This document shows, piece after piece, positions 47,519-60,437 of a stretch of DNA of 64,000 nucleotides; position 1 is the stretch's first letter, and each line of letters starts with the position of its first letter. Below the pieces are notes generated by a model. That model was given only the letters and a program-made list of their open reading frames with translations, was not told the DNA's origin and did not search any database. The stretch spans positions 8,784,020 to 8,848,019 of the forward strand of contig JABACO010000001.1 in NCBI GenBank assembly GCA_013339895.1, written 5' to 3'. The DNA is from Ephydatia muelleri (lineage: Eukaryota > Porifera > Demospongiae > Spongillida > Spongillidae). Made by a program: the position numbers and the translations under genes.

Positions 47519-47845
47519 CACACACACACACACACACACACTCATACTTGGAATGGCAATGCTTAAACACACTATATGCATGGTCCAAATGAACATAATG
47601 TAAACCTATCACATTTGCATGGACAGTTTAGGTGCAAAAACCTTTGCTCACTCACATATGCATACACGTGGCTACTATGAATGACCATTTCAAACTGCAA
47701 CCTACCCTATCCCAGTTCGACATATCAGTTGCAAATAAGCAAGCCAGTAGAAACAGTAAATTGCACACACTCACACACCACACACACATACCACACACAT
47801 ACCACACACACACACACACACACATACACACACACACACACACAG
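47519..47845. repeat. Two (CA)n microsatellites
   Basis: CA runs at 47519-47541 and 47766-47845 (with CCACACATAC interruptions), separated by AT-rich unique sequence. Confidence 0.85.
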
Positions 47846-48235
47846 GATTCAGGATTCCACATTGTGTAACCATAATACCCTTTATTCTCTATCTTTAGAA
47901 ATCAATTAAAGGGTTGCAGAAAGAAGTCTGTTTGCTCACACCATTGTAGGAATAGTGCACTTGAAACCTATTCCAAATATCTTAAATATGTATCTATCAA
48001 ATTGTATCACTTTAAAACACTCTTGTTTGATCATGTATGTGTTGCTGCTTGTGTGTAAAATAAAAAGTAATAACTTATTACCATATTTCACTTGTGTGAG
48101 TCATGTACAATATTATATACTGCTATGCAGATATCTTAATCCCATTCACCCATTGATTGAATGAATGAATTTAATTGCAATTAATTCCCAAAAGAAAAGA
48201 AACATCTGGATCTCGTGCAATTGTGTTGGGACAGG

Positions 48236-48325
48236 TATACCTGACAAAGTGTGGTGTTCCATTGTGCATATTTGCCATGAGCTCACAGAAGTACTCTTTA
48301 GGGAGAGAGGTGGTAAAGGTTGACT
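48236..48325 (-). CDS. Candidate ectodomain exon
   Basis: On the minus strand, between an acceptor (TTTGCACAG) and a donor (GTCAG|GTATACC), the sequence reads STFTTSLPKEYFCELMANMH and a few more residues. Splice signals are good on both sides, and the strand matches the ectodomain exons below 47.2 kb. No domain could be assigned. Confidence 0.35.
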
Positions 48326-48773
48326 GTGCAAATAGTACTACTGTACAGACACACATCCACCCATGGTAGAGTTGTGATAATGAGTGTTTGCAAGTCTTAC
48401 TAAGGTTCTATCAACTTCTACATGTGTGCATACATGTTAACTATTTCACTTAACCTTGTGACAACACTTAGAAAGCTCAGTCAAGCTTTTGTTGGTTTCA
48501 GCTTTTTGTGTTATTGACTTCCCACATATCTGTCATATCCAGTGTAACACTCCCACCTATTGCCCCACGGCCTCCTTCCTTTCTTACATCCTCACCTCTC
48601 TCCCTACCCTTCCAATTCTCCCTCCACTCCTATGTCTCCATCTTCCTCCCTCTCTTCCTCTCTCCCAACCTTCCTTCTCCCTCTCCTATCCTCCCTTCTC
48701 TCTCTCTCCCACCCTTCCTGCTCCATCTCACTGACCCCCCCCCCCCCCCCCCCATCCTCCCTCCCTCCCATAG

Positions 48774-48930
48774 GGCTCCTGCACACTTGAGCCCAATGCC
48801 ACCACAGAGCTGCTTCCAGTCACTGTGCCAGAATTCTCCAGCTGGCAACCCCTTTGCTCCCTTGAGCATTTCCAGGAGATGGTGAGGAGCTGGAGAGGGA
48901 CTCGTGGAAGTTCACCAACAGGCCAGGTGG
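48774..48930 (+). CDS. Candidate plus-strand exon after a strong pyrimidine tract
   Basis: 48545-48773 is almost entirely C/T (with a C run) and ends in CCCATAG. The following stretch opens GSCTLEPNATTELLPVTVPE and stays open to GGCCAG|GTGGGT. It is an isolated exon model with no recognised domain, and the pyrimidine tract could equally be a simple repeat. Confidence 0.25.
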
Positions 48931-49983
48931 GTTGGGCATAGGGGGCATGGTCTTGCATTATTGGACTCGACTGTATACCATCATGGCTTACATGAAGGAC
49001 AACAGAGAGACCCAATGAAGGTTAAGTTACCTGGGTGTGTTGGTGTCCATTGCATACCCTTGTGCTGTACCAGTATGCAGATTATCCTTTGTACTTTCCA
49101 CACCTCCCCTCCTCCCCATGCTGCTACAGTTACAGGAGTCTTTGACTCAACATGCAGAAGTTCTAGGGATATTGTACACACACACTGCACTCTGGCAAAC
49201 ATATGGCTGATGCCCGGCTTGCAAGAAAAAAAACCCAGATCTGACTCATTCAAAGTGTAGACATATCATTTGAAGGATATGCTCCACCGATTGAATTGCA
49301 CAAGAAAAAAAGGCAATTAAAAAAGAATCAGAATGATACAGAACGGCAACCAGAATACATATACGGGTGCTTACAATTAAAATAGAGAAAATTTTATGAA
49401 GTCTTGTTGTCTATTTGTTGGTTATTGATTGTGTTTTCCATGGAGACTGTCTGATGTATTTGCATGGAGTGAATAATGTTCAGTGGTCCAGCTGTGCTCG
49501 CAGTAGTCCTGAGGCAGGGCATGCTGCCACAGAAGAGCATCACCCCTGCGCTATGGGAAGGTGTGGCTATAGTCATAAAGGAATGATGGTTGCTCCAAGG
49601 CTCAGATGTTATAAACACACATGTGCCTACAAAGGACATGTTTTGCATCGTATGTATGGCTACATGTACGCACATGTACAGCTCAGTGTAAAAGTAAGTG
49701 TGTGCATGTGTGAGTATAGGTGACGGGGAGGGGCTCAGTGTCAGTGTTTGGAATAGTTACCATGGAAACCAATAAGGAAGGGCTGTGGAAAATGGTTGTC
49801 ATAGCAAGCAGAAGGGAGTGTGCAAAGCTTACCTCTGGTCTGGGGAGGAACAGTTTCAATATGAAAGCGTATTTGTATGCCATCAAATTGCCAAAACAGA
49901 AAGGGGCATTATTTTTGTTTGGAGATCACAGACGCAAGTACACCTGCATACCTAACCTGACCAAACATACTACACACATACTA

Positions 49984-50032
<49 letters not shown>

Positions 50033-50212
50033 TGTACTGGTCACACGACACAACCTGAATGCTTCCATGCACAAACACACATGCACACAAACACACACAC
50101 ATGAAAATCAATCATTACATTAACATGTTTGTGTCAGTTGACATTGAAATCATCCAATACACTGCAATGCTGTGTACAACACATCAACAACACCCCTTCT
50201 GGTATGTGTGTG

Positions 50213-50243
<31 letters not shown>

Positions 50244-50285
50244 GCATGTGTGTGTGTGCATGTGTGTGTGTGCATGTGTGTGTGC

Positions 50286-50316
<31 letters not shown>

Positions 50317-52557
50317 AGTGTGTGTGTGTACGTGCCCTGAACACATGCCATACTATCAGGCATGCTAATAGCGGAGTTATGAGGCAATGTGATGTAGGTT
50401 GTGAGAACCACACATGCATGGCTCGTACTCTGCATGCAATAATACCAGCCTTGGGGGGGAGGGGGGGAGAGGCAAAGGAGTAACCCTGTGTACAAAGTAT
50501 AGCACTGATGCATGAGCAACGTGACTGTGGTACTACACCATTAAGCAGAACATGCTCCATTCAACCATTTCAAGTGTGTGCATTACCTCACTCCTGTGCC
50601 AAACTATCATATCTAATCTCCCCCCTCCCATCCTCCTCCTCCAACACTCCTACTGTGATATCCTGAACTCAAGGGAACAGAGCTCAGGATTGCATGCAAG
50701 TACACACATCAATCACCATCTGACAGGACACACAACTCACTCACGTGCACACACAAACATTTGGAATACCAGTTGGCAGCCTGCCCCATACCTGCTGATG
50801 CCTCACTCAAGGCCCAACCCTAGCCACCTGCCCTTTGACCTCTCCTAGCAGCCCATTCCAACAACATCCTAGCAACATCCTAGCAACATCATAGCAACAT
50901 TCAAACACCATTTCCCCAACACACCCTAAACCACTGACCTGCATGAGTTATGTACTCTACATGTGACTCACAGCTCAACTCCCCGTTCAAGCGTTGGCAG
51001 ACCACTGGAAGCTTTGCCTGGAGTACAGACCCAAACTAACAGCATAAATGAATCAAGTATCCCATGAAATAAATGACTTCAACCAGTGTTCATGTCCCTA
51101 AGGTCATACTATGCATGTGGCAGCAGATTGTGCGTATTTGGTTGCTTGGATTTCAAATGATGAGCATGTAACTCATCAGTGAGAGCAACCTGGTGTTCTT
51201 AACTCAGGTGTATGGACTGGCTCCTCCCAGATGTACATTACTACACCAAATGAATCATGGTATGCCTATGGTTTCCTGCATTACTAATTTCAATAGTCCC
51301 AGCTTGGATGCCAACTGGGGAGGTTTTGGGGGAATGTGTGTGGTCCACTTCTCTTCTCAAGCTGTGAGGAAAGCAAAGAAATGGAATTGCATTTCTCATA
51401 TTGTTGTGGCGTTGTCTGGCATGCATGTGGTCTCCATTCACATGCAGCAGCGTGATGACTCATGAGGGCCACACAAATGCCAAGTGGCCCCATTTTCAAA
51501 GAGCAGGAGCCCTAGCCACCACTTTATGAGCACTTGGGCATTCATCTGTACCTTTAACAAGTCAAGGGATACTAAGGACTGGCACTGCTGAAAGCCTCCA
51601 TCTGATGGCCGTTGGATATTTCTCCCATAGAGCAGCCTGGTCTTGACCATCACTTGCGCTTGCTAGTACCTTGCATAATAAGTTATCATGGGCCAGGGCC
51701 ATGTTTCTATTACACATGTATCATGTGACTACAGCCATAGATATTAGAGTTACTCTAATATCTATGCTACAGCAGCTTCAGAGCATCCAAATACTACTCA
51801 GGGCAGTTAAGGCCAGGGTAATATGACATTAATAATTTCATATTTTACGTAAGCGCACGTGAGATGGCTGAATTTGTGTCGCATCCCTTTTCGAACGTGT
51901 TTACCACGGCATGTTGTAAGTTATTCACATTAGCAGGACCACCGTCTAGACCTGTCATTCTAACATCGATCCTTGTGCGTTTTATCCCGGGTGTTTTGAT
52001 ATAGTCTGCAATGTTTGCCTTTCGCTGTTTAATTCGGAACGGCTATTGATAACTAGTTTAAAACAAACTCTGCCCGATTGTTTATCACGAAACCTATCAG
52101 CGCTTGTTTTTTCGAAACACGTTCTATTTAAAGCACTACTGATACTCGTAACGTTGTACCTTTGTTACTATACAGACGCTTATTCTTGTACTCGTAGACA
52201 AAATTATTCGTGTACGTATGAATGGAAGTGTCTACAACAGCGTAGGCCTATTTTCATGCAAAAAGTATAGCGATATGGACACTGGCTCCCTTCCGATTGG
52301 GTTGTTGATATCTGAAGTGCTAGTTCGAGGTACAATTTTTTTGCCAGCATTCATTCTGTCTTCGTCTAACAGTGGGTAGTCTTTCAATTCTCTGGCATTC
52401 ATCACAGATCTTTGTCATTAAAAATTGCAGTGTCCTTTCATGCTGTCTTCCCATTGATATTCTTGTAAGATCTTTTTTTTTTGCCCTTTTCGTCATCTTG
52501 ATTTTGTGCCGTAGGCCATCAAGCTGTACTACATGTATTTCGTTCCTAGATGTAACA
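48931..52557. other. No gene recognised; two dinucleotide repeats
   Basis: Mostly unique sequence. (CA)n at 49978-50031 and (TG)n with CATG interruptions at 50203-50329. Several frames of 60-110 residues (e.g. 51193-51465 plus, 49415-49723 plus) have no splice partners or recognisable motifs. A 31-bp hairpin element lies at 51736-51766. Confidence 0.4.
51736..51766. mobile_element. 31-bp hairpin element with 7-bp target duplication
   Basis: Two perfectly complementary 15-bp arms (CATAGATATTAGAGT and its inverse) flank a single T. CTACAGC occurs immediately before (51729-51735) and after (51767-51773). Its ends match those of the 39-bp hairpin at 62887-62925. Confidence 0.6.
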
Positions 52558-53354
52558 CCTACGTTCACTGGCGGAGCCAGGATTTTATTATAGGGGGGGC
52601 CAACTTAACGGGAGGGACACTCCCTCCCGAGTCCCGACGGAACCAGCTAACGCGTGTTGGTTTCTGGTGCAGATGCCAGAAGCGAAAAGCTCTTCCTAGT
52701 TTATATTAAACGTGTTACATTTTATCATCGTGCACGGAATCCATGGATAATATAACTTCTATACTAGTACTGATGGGTCAATCCATATTCAATTGAGCCA
52801 CCCTAATAACACCACTGTCTAGAATTGAAGCACCATTTCTTATTTACATTGTCCCCATGGAAATACACCAAATTGCTGTACATTTGTATATCCCATGTTG
52901 TATGGTTTTTAAAGTACAAGCTTATTAATTTCTAATCATTTTCTCAAACTTAGTCATTTTAGTAAGATATAATTTTATCTAGGTCTGAGGTATATGGATA
53001 CAATTTGCACAAAAGAGTACTTGCTATGGAGTTGAACCTGTACCCAATGAATTTCATAACATGATATTATAGGGCTTCATGTTTGGCACAATTTAATGAC
53101 TAAAGTAGTAATTGCTAAAAATATTAAATCTCCAAGCAAACCAAACTTTTACCATAGGTAGTGACTATCACTCCTCACATATTGTACTGATCACCTTTAG
53201 GGGTGATGTATGTCCTGGGCTGGGACATCCCTTCAAAGGACAGGCAGCCATGTTTTATCCTGTGTTGTGTTTAAACACTGTCATAACACATAACGGTACT
53301 GTCATAACTTTGCAACTGCTATCAAAACCACCAATTTACGCTCAACGTTTAATA

Positions 53355-53665
53355 AAGCGCCAGGCTTCTTTTGGTCACCAATACACGGAGCGCATCCTTT
53401 TTGTTACAAAGAGGAATACAAAGCGCCGCCCTTTGTTACACTATCGGAGGCATGTCGTCGCCCAGCTCAGTATATACCTTTAAAGCGCTGCGCGTCTTTT
53501 GTTACATAGAGAAAATACAAAGCGCTGCGTACTCGCCTTTTGTCGTTATCCAGCTCAGTATATACCTTTAAAGCGCTGCGCACCCTTTGTTACATAGTAG
53601 GAATACAAAGCGCTGCGTGGCTCACCCTTTGTTACATTATATCGTTGTCTAGCTCAGTATATATA
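53355..53665. repeat. Subterminal tandem repeat of the DDE transposon
   Basis: About three copies of a composite unit with CAGCTCAGTATATACC, TTTAAAGCGCTGCG and CTTTTGTTACATAG words, spaced ~85-95 bp. Subterminal arrays like this often bind the transposase. The plus frames over it (53112-53571) are not genes. Confidence 0.7.
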
Positions 53666-53713
53666 GAGTGTCCGTGATTAATGCATAGTTTTCATCGTGT
53701 CTCCTAGCTAAAG

Positions 53714-56008
53714 ATGTCACTGCCAGCTGAAAGGGTGTGTTGTGATCCGCTGAAATGCCATAAAATGCCTAAACGAAAAGGTCTAAGGACTGTGCCGCAT
53801 GCTATCATTGCTGCACATCCATCACTTCATCTTACTCGCCGTCACTTCATTTGCACCGTGTGCCGCAAACAAATGAAGTTCCAAGTCGCTTCAACATCTC
53901 CTGATGATACTGCTGACACGTTTCCTGCTGATTTTGGCAACAGTTAACTGGAAAGTGGAACTACTGTCCCACTTCTGATATCAGTGATGTAGAAAACAGT
54001 GAACAGGAAGATGCATCTTCTGATAGTAGTCAATCTTTCTCCTTGTCCAAGCAGTTGAAAGCAAAAAGGAGAAGAAGTGAAAGTGAGGCAGTGCAAGGTG
54101 GTTCATCTGCAGTATCAATGAATGATGGGGAGGAGATGATCCAACAGCTTGTGGAGAAGTTTCATTCCACAACAGTGAGAAGCGAAAGGCTGACAGTCCT
54201 AACAGCTGTACCTAAGAGCTGGTCTGTATGTAAAACAGCAAAGGTGTTTAACGCTTCTCGCTATCTGGCTGGGCGGGCTAAGAGGTTGGTAGCTGAAAAA
54301 GGTATCCTATCAAGCCCTAATCCTTCAGAGGATCATGGTGTTAATGTAGCTTTTGAAGAAGTGAATAAGTTCTATCTATCTAATGACATCAACTGGGTAA
54401 TGCCTGGGAAGAAGGACTTTGTTTCTGTTAGGGGAGCTGATGGGAAAAGGGTACACAAGCAAAAGAGACTGCTCATGTGCAATCTCAGAGAAGCCTACCG
54501 TGAATTCAAAGAATGCAACCCAGCATTGAAAGTAGGTTTCTCTAAATTTGCTCAGTTGCGGCCTGCAGAATGTGTTATAGCTGGAGCAAGTGGCACACAC
54601 TCAGTCTGTGTGTGTAAGATCCACCAGAATGTAAAACGAATGATGGTTGGTAGCAGGTTGGAGCATTTAACTGGTGGTGAAATAAAACACTACCGCCATT
54701 GTCTAGCTAAAATGCAGTGCATCCCACCTACTTTAGAGTGCTTTCTAGGAAAATGTACCGAGTGCCCTGGTGTTGAAATACTCTGTGCTGAGCTTCAAGC
54801 TATAATGGATGAGCATGAGGTAGATTCAATAGAATACAGACCGGTCATCTCTGGAAACCAAGGTGCAGACGGTAGACGAGTTCCTGGACAGTTTCAGTCG
54901 CATGCTTGAAAAGCTCTTAGTTCATGACCTCATAACAAAGATGCAGGCTGATTTCATGCGAGAGAAAAAAAGGAAAGTCTTGGGCCTGGGGAGTTCTTGG
55001 GTGGCTGACTTTTCGGAAAACTTCAGCTTTGTGGTCCAGGATGAAATACAATCCTTCCATTGGAATAACAATTCAGCAACCATTCATCCTTTCGTATGTT
55101 ACTATAGGGACAATGGAGAGCTGAGGAGTGTCTGTTATATTGTCATATCCTCATGTATACAGCATGATGTGAATGCAGTACATCTCTTCCAGAGAAAGCT
55201 TGTCAACTTCCTGACCCAGGAGAGTTGTGGTGGCCAACTACCAAAAAAGATCTGGTACATGTCTGATGGGTGTGCAGCCCAATACAAGAATTGAAAAAAC
55301 TTCTTCAACCTGTGCCATCATTTTGCTGACTTTGGAGTTCACGCAGAGTGGCATTTTTTTGCTACATCGCATGGGAAGTCAGCAGGTGATGGTGCTGGAG
55401 GAACTGTTAAAAGAGTTGCAACTAAGGCTTGTTTGCAGCATCCCTATGACAACCACATCCTAACAGCACTTCAGCTGTACGAATTTGCAGTTGGCCACAT
55501 CCAGGGAATGCACTTTGGCTTTGCAACTGTGCAAGAGCATGATGAAGAAGCCAAGATGCTTGAGGAAAGGCATAAAATGAGCCGAACAGTGCCAGGCACA
55601 CAGAGCCTACACAGTTTTATACCCCTATCTGCTTGCATGGTGGAGGTGAGGCAATTCTCCACAAGCACAATTTGCAGAGCCGAACGGGTTGTGCACAGAG
55701 AGGGTATTAATTGTGCTCCACGCACTGCCATTGGCATTGGTGGATATGTGACAGTTGTGTACAATGAGGCATGTTGGCTTGGCTGTGTACTCAGTGTTGT
55801 GGAGTCAGAATGTGTTGTCACAGTGAAGTTCCTGCATCCAAAGTTACCATCCAGCTCATTTGTGTTTCCTGATCAGGAAGATGTCATGGACATAGATCCC
55901 TCAGACATTCTTACCCATGTGAATCCAATAACAGCCACAGGTAGAACCTATACTTTAAGCAAAACAGAGATACAAGAAGCCAACTGTGCTCTAGCTGCTA
56001 GGCAATAG
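53714..56008 (+). pseudogene. DDE transposase of the 484-bp-TIR element
   Basis: The start is ATG at 53714 (MSLPAERVCC). A Cys/His-rich N-terminus is followed by a frameshift at ~53935. The main part runs from ~53945 (SKQLKAKRRRSES; HSVCVCKIHQNVKRMM) to another frameshift at ~54860. The C-terminal half carries YMSDGCAAQYKN, then a TGA (55292-55294) where an Arg codon (CGA) would be expected, then FADFGVHAEWHFFATSHGKS and GGTVKR. These blocks belong to a transposase-like family I recall as widespread in cnidarians and arthropods. The SDG Asp and the His/Glu-containing downstream blocks are likely catalytic (inference). The total is about 760 codons with two frameshifts and one nonsense change. 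Confidence 0.7.
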
Positions 56009-58177
56009 GTACTTGTACATGTATGTAGGTGTAAATTGTTTCGTTGACAGAGCAGATAAGTAGTCCTTCAACTGTGTAAACCGCACTAAGTAAACACTTT
56101 TGGAAGGGGTATAAAACATGGCTGCCTGTCCTTTGAAGAGATATCCCAGCCCAGGACATACTTCACCCCTAAAGGTGATCAGTACAATATGTGAGGAGTG
56201 ATAGTAACTACCTATGGTAAAAGTTTGGTTTGCTTGGAGATTTAATATTTTTAGCAATTACTACTTTAGTCATTAAATTGTGCCAAACATGAAGCCCTAT
56301 AATATCATGTTATGAAATTCATTGGGTGCAGGTTCAACTCCATAGCAAGTACTCTTATGTGCAAATTGTATCCATATACCTCAGACCTAGATAAAATTAT
56401 ATCTTACTATAATGACTAAGTTTGAGAAAATGATTAGAAATTAATAAGCTTGTACTTTAAAAACCATACAACATGGGATATACAAATGTACAGCAATTTG
56501 GTGTATTTCCATGGGGACAATGTAAATAAGAAATGGTGCTTCAATTCTAGACAGTGATGTTATTAGGGTGGCTCAATTGAATATGGATTGACCCTGATGC
56601 AGAATCATTGAGCCATGTTTTATTTCTACCGGCTTTAAATTGTGATTGTGATAACATGAAAAATTGTGATGGGAATAACACATTGAAATAATAAATAAAT
56701 GAAGCAGATGGTTTGATGATTTACTACGCAATTACTCAGTGGATCACACCATTTCCCTTCTCTTCCCAAACTGTGTGGCAAAGTAGTTAATGGCTTGAGT
56801 GAATGAAGTGTCACTGTCATCTGCTTTGAGAATAGCATCCACCAGGTCATTTTATACAAGCATGGTCAATAGATCATCCAAAAAGTCGTCACCAATGGTA
56901 GACCTGAGGCAGTTCTTAACAAATTTCAACCCAGAGAAGTTCCTTTCACATGCAGCTGAGGAGTAAGGCAGCACACTTACAAGAATCATCACCAAGCTCT
57001 TCTCTAATCTTCTGGTCCACTGCATGCCTGAAAGACTGCACCAACTGTCAGGAGATGTATACTTGGCATTGTCAGGACACCTTTCCCTTTGCTTAGCAAA
57101 ATCAGGGCTGACACTGGCTAGCAGATCCAATAGTCTCAGGAAGTTGCCTTTGTTAGAAGATTCATCATGCCCTCTAAAGGCAAGGCCACCAGCTGCTAAA
57201 AATGCAACAGCTTGCAGCATTATCTTCAAGTACTCCCTTGTAGACTTCTTCTCCAGTGCTACCTTGGAAGCATGTACAGGCCCAGCCAGTGCACTCAGCA
57301 ACTCCATCTCTTTCTTGAGCTTGATGTTACACAGGCATACCTCTGCAGCTTTGTGGTCAAGTGAGTTTGCATGTTTCACTAAACTGCCCTCAGCACAGGT
57401 GCACTTCTTAAAATTGCTGTGCCCACCCTTAATCCACTCATTGTCCCTCTTGGAATTGAAGATCCAACATGGATAGCAGAACAAGGCATTTGCTTCTTGG
57501 GACCACTCAAGCCAGCCATAGGCCTCAAGCCAACTCTTCTGGACAGCTCTCTTTCTACCTCTACCCCCATATTGTTTAGTGGGATAAGCATCTTGGAGAA
57601 TGCAAAAGTGGCCCTGACGGCAATCATTGTGCCAATGCTTGTCATCCTTGTGTGGAGTACGTTGGTTCCTTATTGCAGGCTCCCATGCAGCCGCTGAAGC
57701 CTGGTTCAAGGTTGTGTATTCTGCGGTTTCTTGCTGCTGTTGTTCCTCCACTTCTTCCTCTACAATCACTGCCTTGTCTTGTAGCTTGTCATGATCAATA
57801 CCTTTAATGATGGGGGTGGTGGTTGTTCCCTCAATTTCTTCTATGTTGTTCGGTATACCGCTAGCTACAGTGCTACTACTACTACTAGCCAGTAGTTTGG
57901 AGGCATTGGTAGTAACCACTGTGGAGGCAGCACTACCACAACTGCTCATGTAGCAGCTGACAGGATTGTTACTGCAATCACTTGCTAATTTCTTTTTCCT
58001 GGAGGTGGGGGAATTGGTACTGGTATCAACAGCTCTTTTGGAAGCAGTCTTAGCAGTGCTTCCCCTGCTTGTGGCAGAAGAGGCCATAGTTTGGCGAACA
58101 GATGAATGGCAGTCATCTGGTCCCCAGACTACAGAGGTAGAGGCATTGGTTCCATTTGGTATTTCGGGGGCCGAATC

Positions 58178-60437
58178 TGTAGTGTATCAACACTAACCTA
58201 ACGATCACACTACCACGCACGCACCTTAGAGGAAAAGGATCATCGACTGCACTGCGCATGCGTGATACAAAATATACACACCTATTAATACAATATATAC
58301 ATAAATGCAATACATCACATTTCTCCCTCCTCAAAGTTTACACACAGTTCTGTTCCATAACGTATTGGTGGATGACGAATGCGTGTGGATCTCCTTAAAG
58401 GCTGTTCAGTCAAAGTGGTAGCATCTGGTACCTCTATTTCCTCAGAATGCTCAGTAGGTGCCTCAGGTGCTCTCACTCTAGAGTCATGATGAAGTTCTGG
58501 ATCTAAGTCACCAGCATTTTGAATGGCTTCGGCTGGCAGATTTACAGGCTCTAGGTTAGTTTGATCTTGACTTCTTACAGCAATCTCTGAATGGGGAATA
58601 CTGGCAGGTACTTGGAAACTTTGATCCCTTGAGTATCGAGCTTTCACATGATCGACATGACGCTTGATCACTACACCATTGGCTAAACTGATTTTGTATG
58701 ATAATGGCCCTGTTGTTGCTATAATACTGCCTGGAATCCAATGGTTGATATTATTAAAGCTACGAACATAAACTTCTTCTCCAACTTTGAATGAGCGTGC
58801 TTGCTTGCTGTTGTCATGTGTGCATTTCTTAATCCATCCTTCAAAGTCTGTACAGCTCTTTCCGCTAATCTGTTAGTGCTCGGATGATAGGGTGCTGATC
58901 TGATATGAACAGTGCCATTATAGTCCATGAATGTTTTGAATTCAGAACTAATAAATGCTGGTCCATTGTCAGTTACAAGCTTATGGGGTAGTCCATGAAT
59001 TGCAAATATGGATCGCAACTTCTCGATTGTTGCAGAGGACGATATGGACTTCATCACATGAACATCTAGCCATTTTGAACAAGCGTCTACCAACAGCAAA
59101 AACATGTGCCCTTGAAATGGCCCAGCAAAATCAGCATGTAACCAGGACCAAGGTTGTTTTGGCCGTTCCCAAGGATGTAAGGGAGCAGTTGGTGGGAAAT
59201 GGTGTATCACCTGACAAGTATTACAGCTCTTAACCAATTTCTCTATATCGCTATCCATCCCAGGCCACCACACATAACCCCGAGCCAGGCCTTTCATTTT
59301 CACAATTCCTTGATGTGTTTCATGTAATTCATCCAACACACAACTTCTCATCCTGGGCGGGACAACAATCCGAGAGCCCCACAGCAACACACCATCCTGA
59401 ACACTAAGTTCATACTTCCTAGACTCGTACGGGAAGAAAGGTTCCCCAAGTTTCTTTTCTGTCCATCCTTTAAGGACAAACTGACAGACCCGTGACAAAA
59501 CTGGATCTCTTTGAGTGTGTTTCTTAACAAGCTCAGATGACATTAGTGTTGAGGACATGAAATCTATAAGTCCAATGATACTTCCTGGGATACAGTCGGT
59601 GTCAGATGATGGTATAGGCAACCTGCTAAGAGCATCTGCATGACAAACCTATGACCCTGGCTTGTAACGTATGCTGTATTGATATGCACTTAATGTAACT
59701 GCCTACCGAAGGACTCTTGCTGATGCCATTGTTGGTATGCCTTTATGTTCACCAAACAAATACATAAGAGGTTTGTGGTCAGAATATATGGTAAAGGGAC
59801 GACCATAAAGGTAAGAGTTAAATTTTGTGACACCAAACACAATGGCAAGAGCCTCTTTGTCTAGTTGGGAGTAACCTTTCTCTGCTTGGGATAAGGATCT
59901 AGAAGCATAGCCCACTGGCCTCTCAGAGCCATCATCCATAATGTGGGCTAAAACAGCACCAACTCCAAATGGTGAAGCATCACAGGTCAATACAAGCTGT
60001 CTTTTTGGGTCATAGTGCACTAACAGCGTTCATGACTGTAATAACTCTTTAGCACACTTGAAAGCTTCTTGCTGATCCCTACCCCAATTCCACTTTGTGT
60101 CTTTTTGAAGCAGGCGATAGAGTGGGGCAAGCACAGTTGCTAAGTTAGGGATAAATTTCCCAAAATAGTTTAACAACCCCATGAATGCCTTTAACTCTGT
60201 AATGGTCGATGGTGTAGGTGCTTGTTTTATACATGTTACTTTTTCGTCTGTGGGATGTAACCCATCCTTATCTATTTGATGACCCAAGTACTCAATAGAT
60301 GGAGCCATAAACACACACTTCTCTTTGTTTAATTTGAGACCCACAGACTCCAGCTTTTGAAACACCAATTGCATATTTTGTAGGTGTTCATCATCTGTCT
60401 TGCCCGTGACTACAATACATAAATGCAATACATCACA
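58178..60437 (-). mobile_element. Ty3/gypsy retrotransposon copy 3, internally deleted
   Basis: The 3' LTR is 58178-58319 (142 bp; TGTGATGTATTG…CACTACA on the minus strand). At the other end only the first ~23 bp of the 5' LTR remain (60415-60437), fused directly to reverse transcriptase just after the catalytic motif, so gag, protease and the 5' half of RT are deleted. The 5-bp duplication GAATC (plus strand) is intact on both sides (58173-58177; 60438-60442). The deletion therefore happened during or after integration without touching the borders. Confidence 0.88.
58315..60428 (-). pseudogene. Ty3/gypsy pol of copy 3: partial RT, RNase H, integrase
   Basis: Minus-strand order: RT thumb (VVTGKTDDEHLQNMQLVF, SIEYLGHQIDKDG, ELKAFMGLLNYFGKF); RNase H (LTCDASPFGVGAVLA, YSDHKPLMYLFG); integrase with HHCC (LHETHQGIVKM…CNTCQ) and catalytic blocks (LHADFAGPF, LVTDNGPAFIS, NRLAERAVQTLKDG); then the C-terminal tail (RRSTRIRHPPIRYG) ending 58315. 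Frame breaks lie at ~60025, ~59650-59700 and ~58720-58800. It is closer to copy 2 than to copy 1 in the integrase and RNase H phrases (inference by eye). Confidence 0.85.

Larger units (their letters stand above)
52775..56594 (+). mobile_element. DDE transposon with 484-bp terminal inverted repeats
   Basis: The left repeat is 52775-53258 and the right repeat 56111-56594, nearly identical, with ends GGGTCAATCCATATTC. A perfect 4-bp duplication, TGAT, flanks it (52771-52774 and 56595-56598). It encodes one plus-strand protein, interrupted. Between the left repeat and the gene is a tandem array of AAAGCGCTGCG-containing units. A 4-bp duplication would fit the Sola superfamily among others, but the superfamily is not established. 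It is nested inside the hAT at 52566-60842. Confidence 0.88.

Noticed and set aside
57024..57697. Plus-strand frames of 92-150 residues
   Set aside because: They are antisense to the TTF-hAT transposase.
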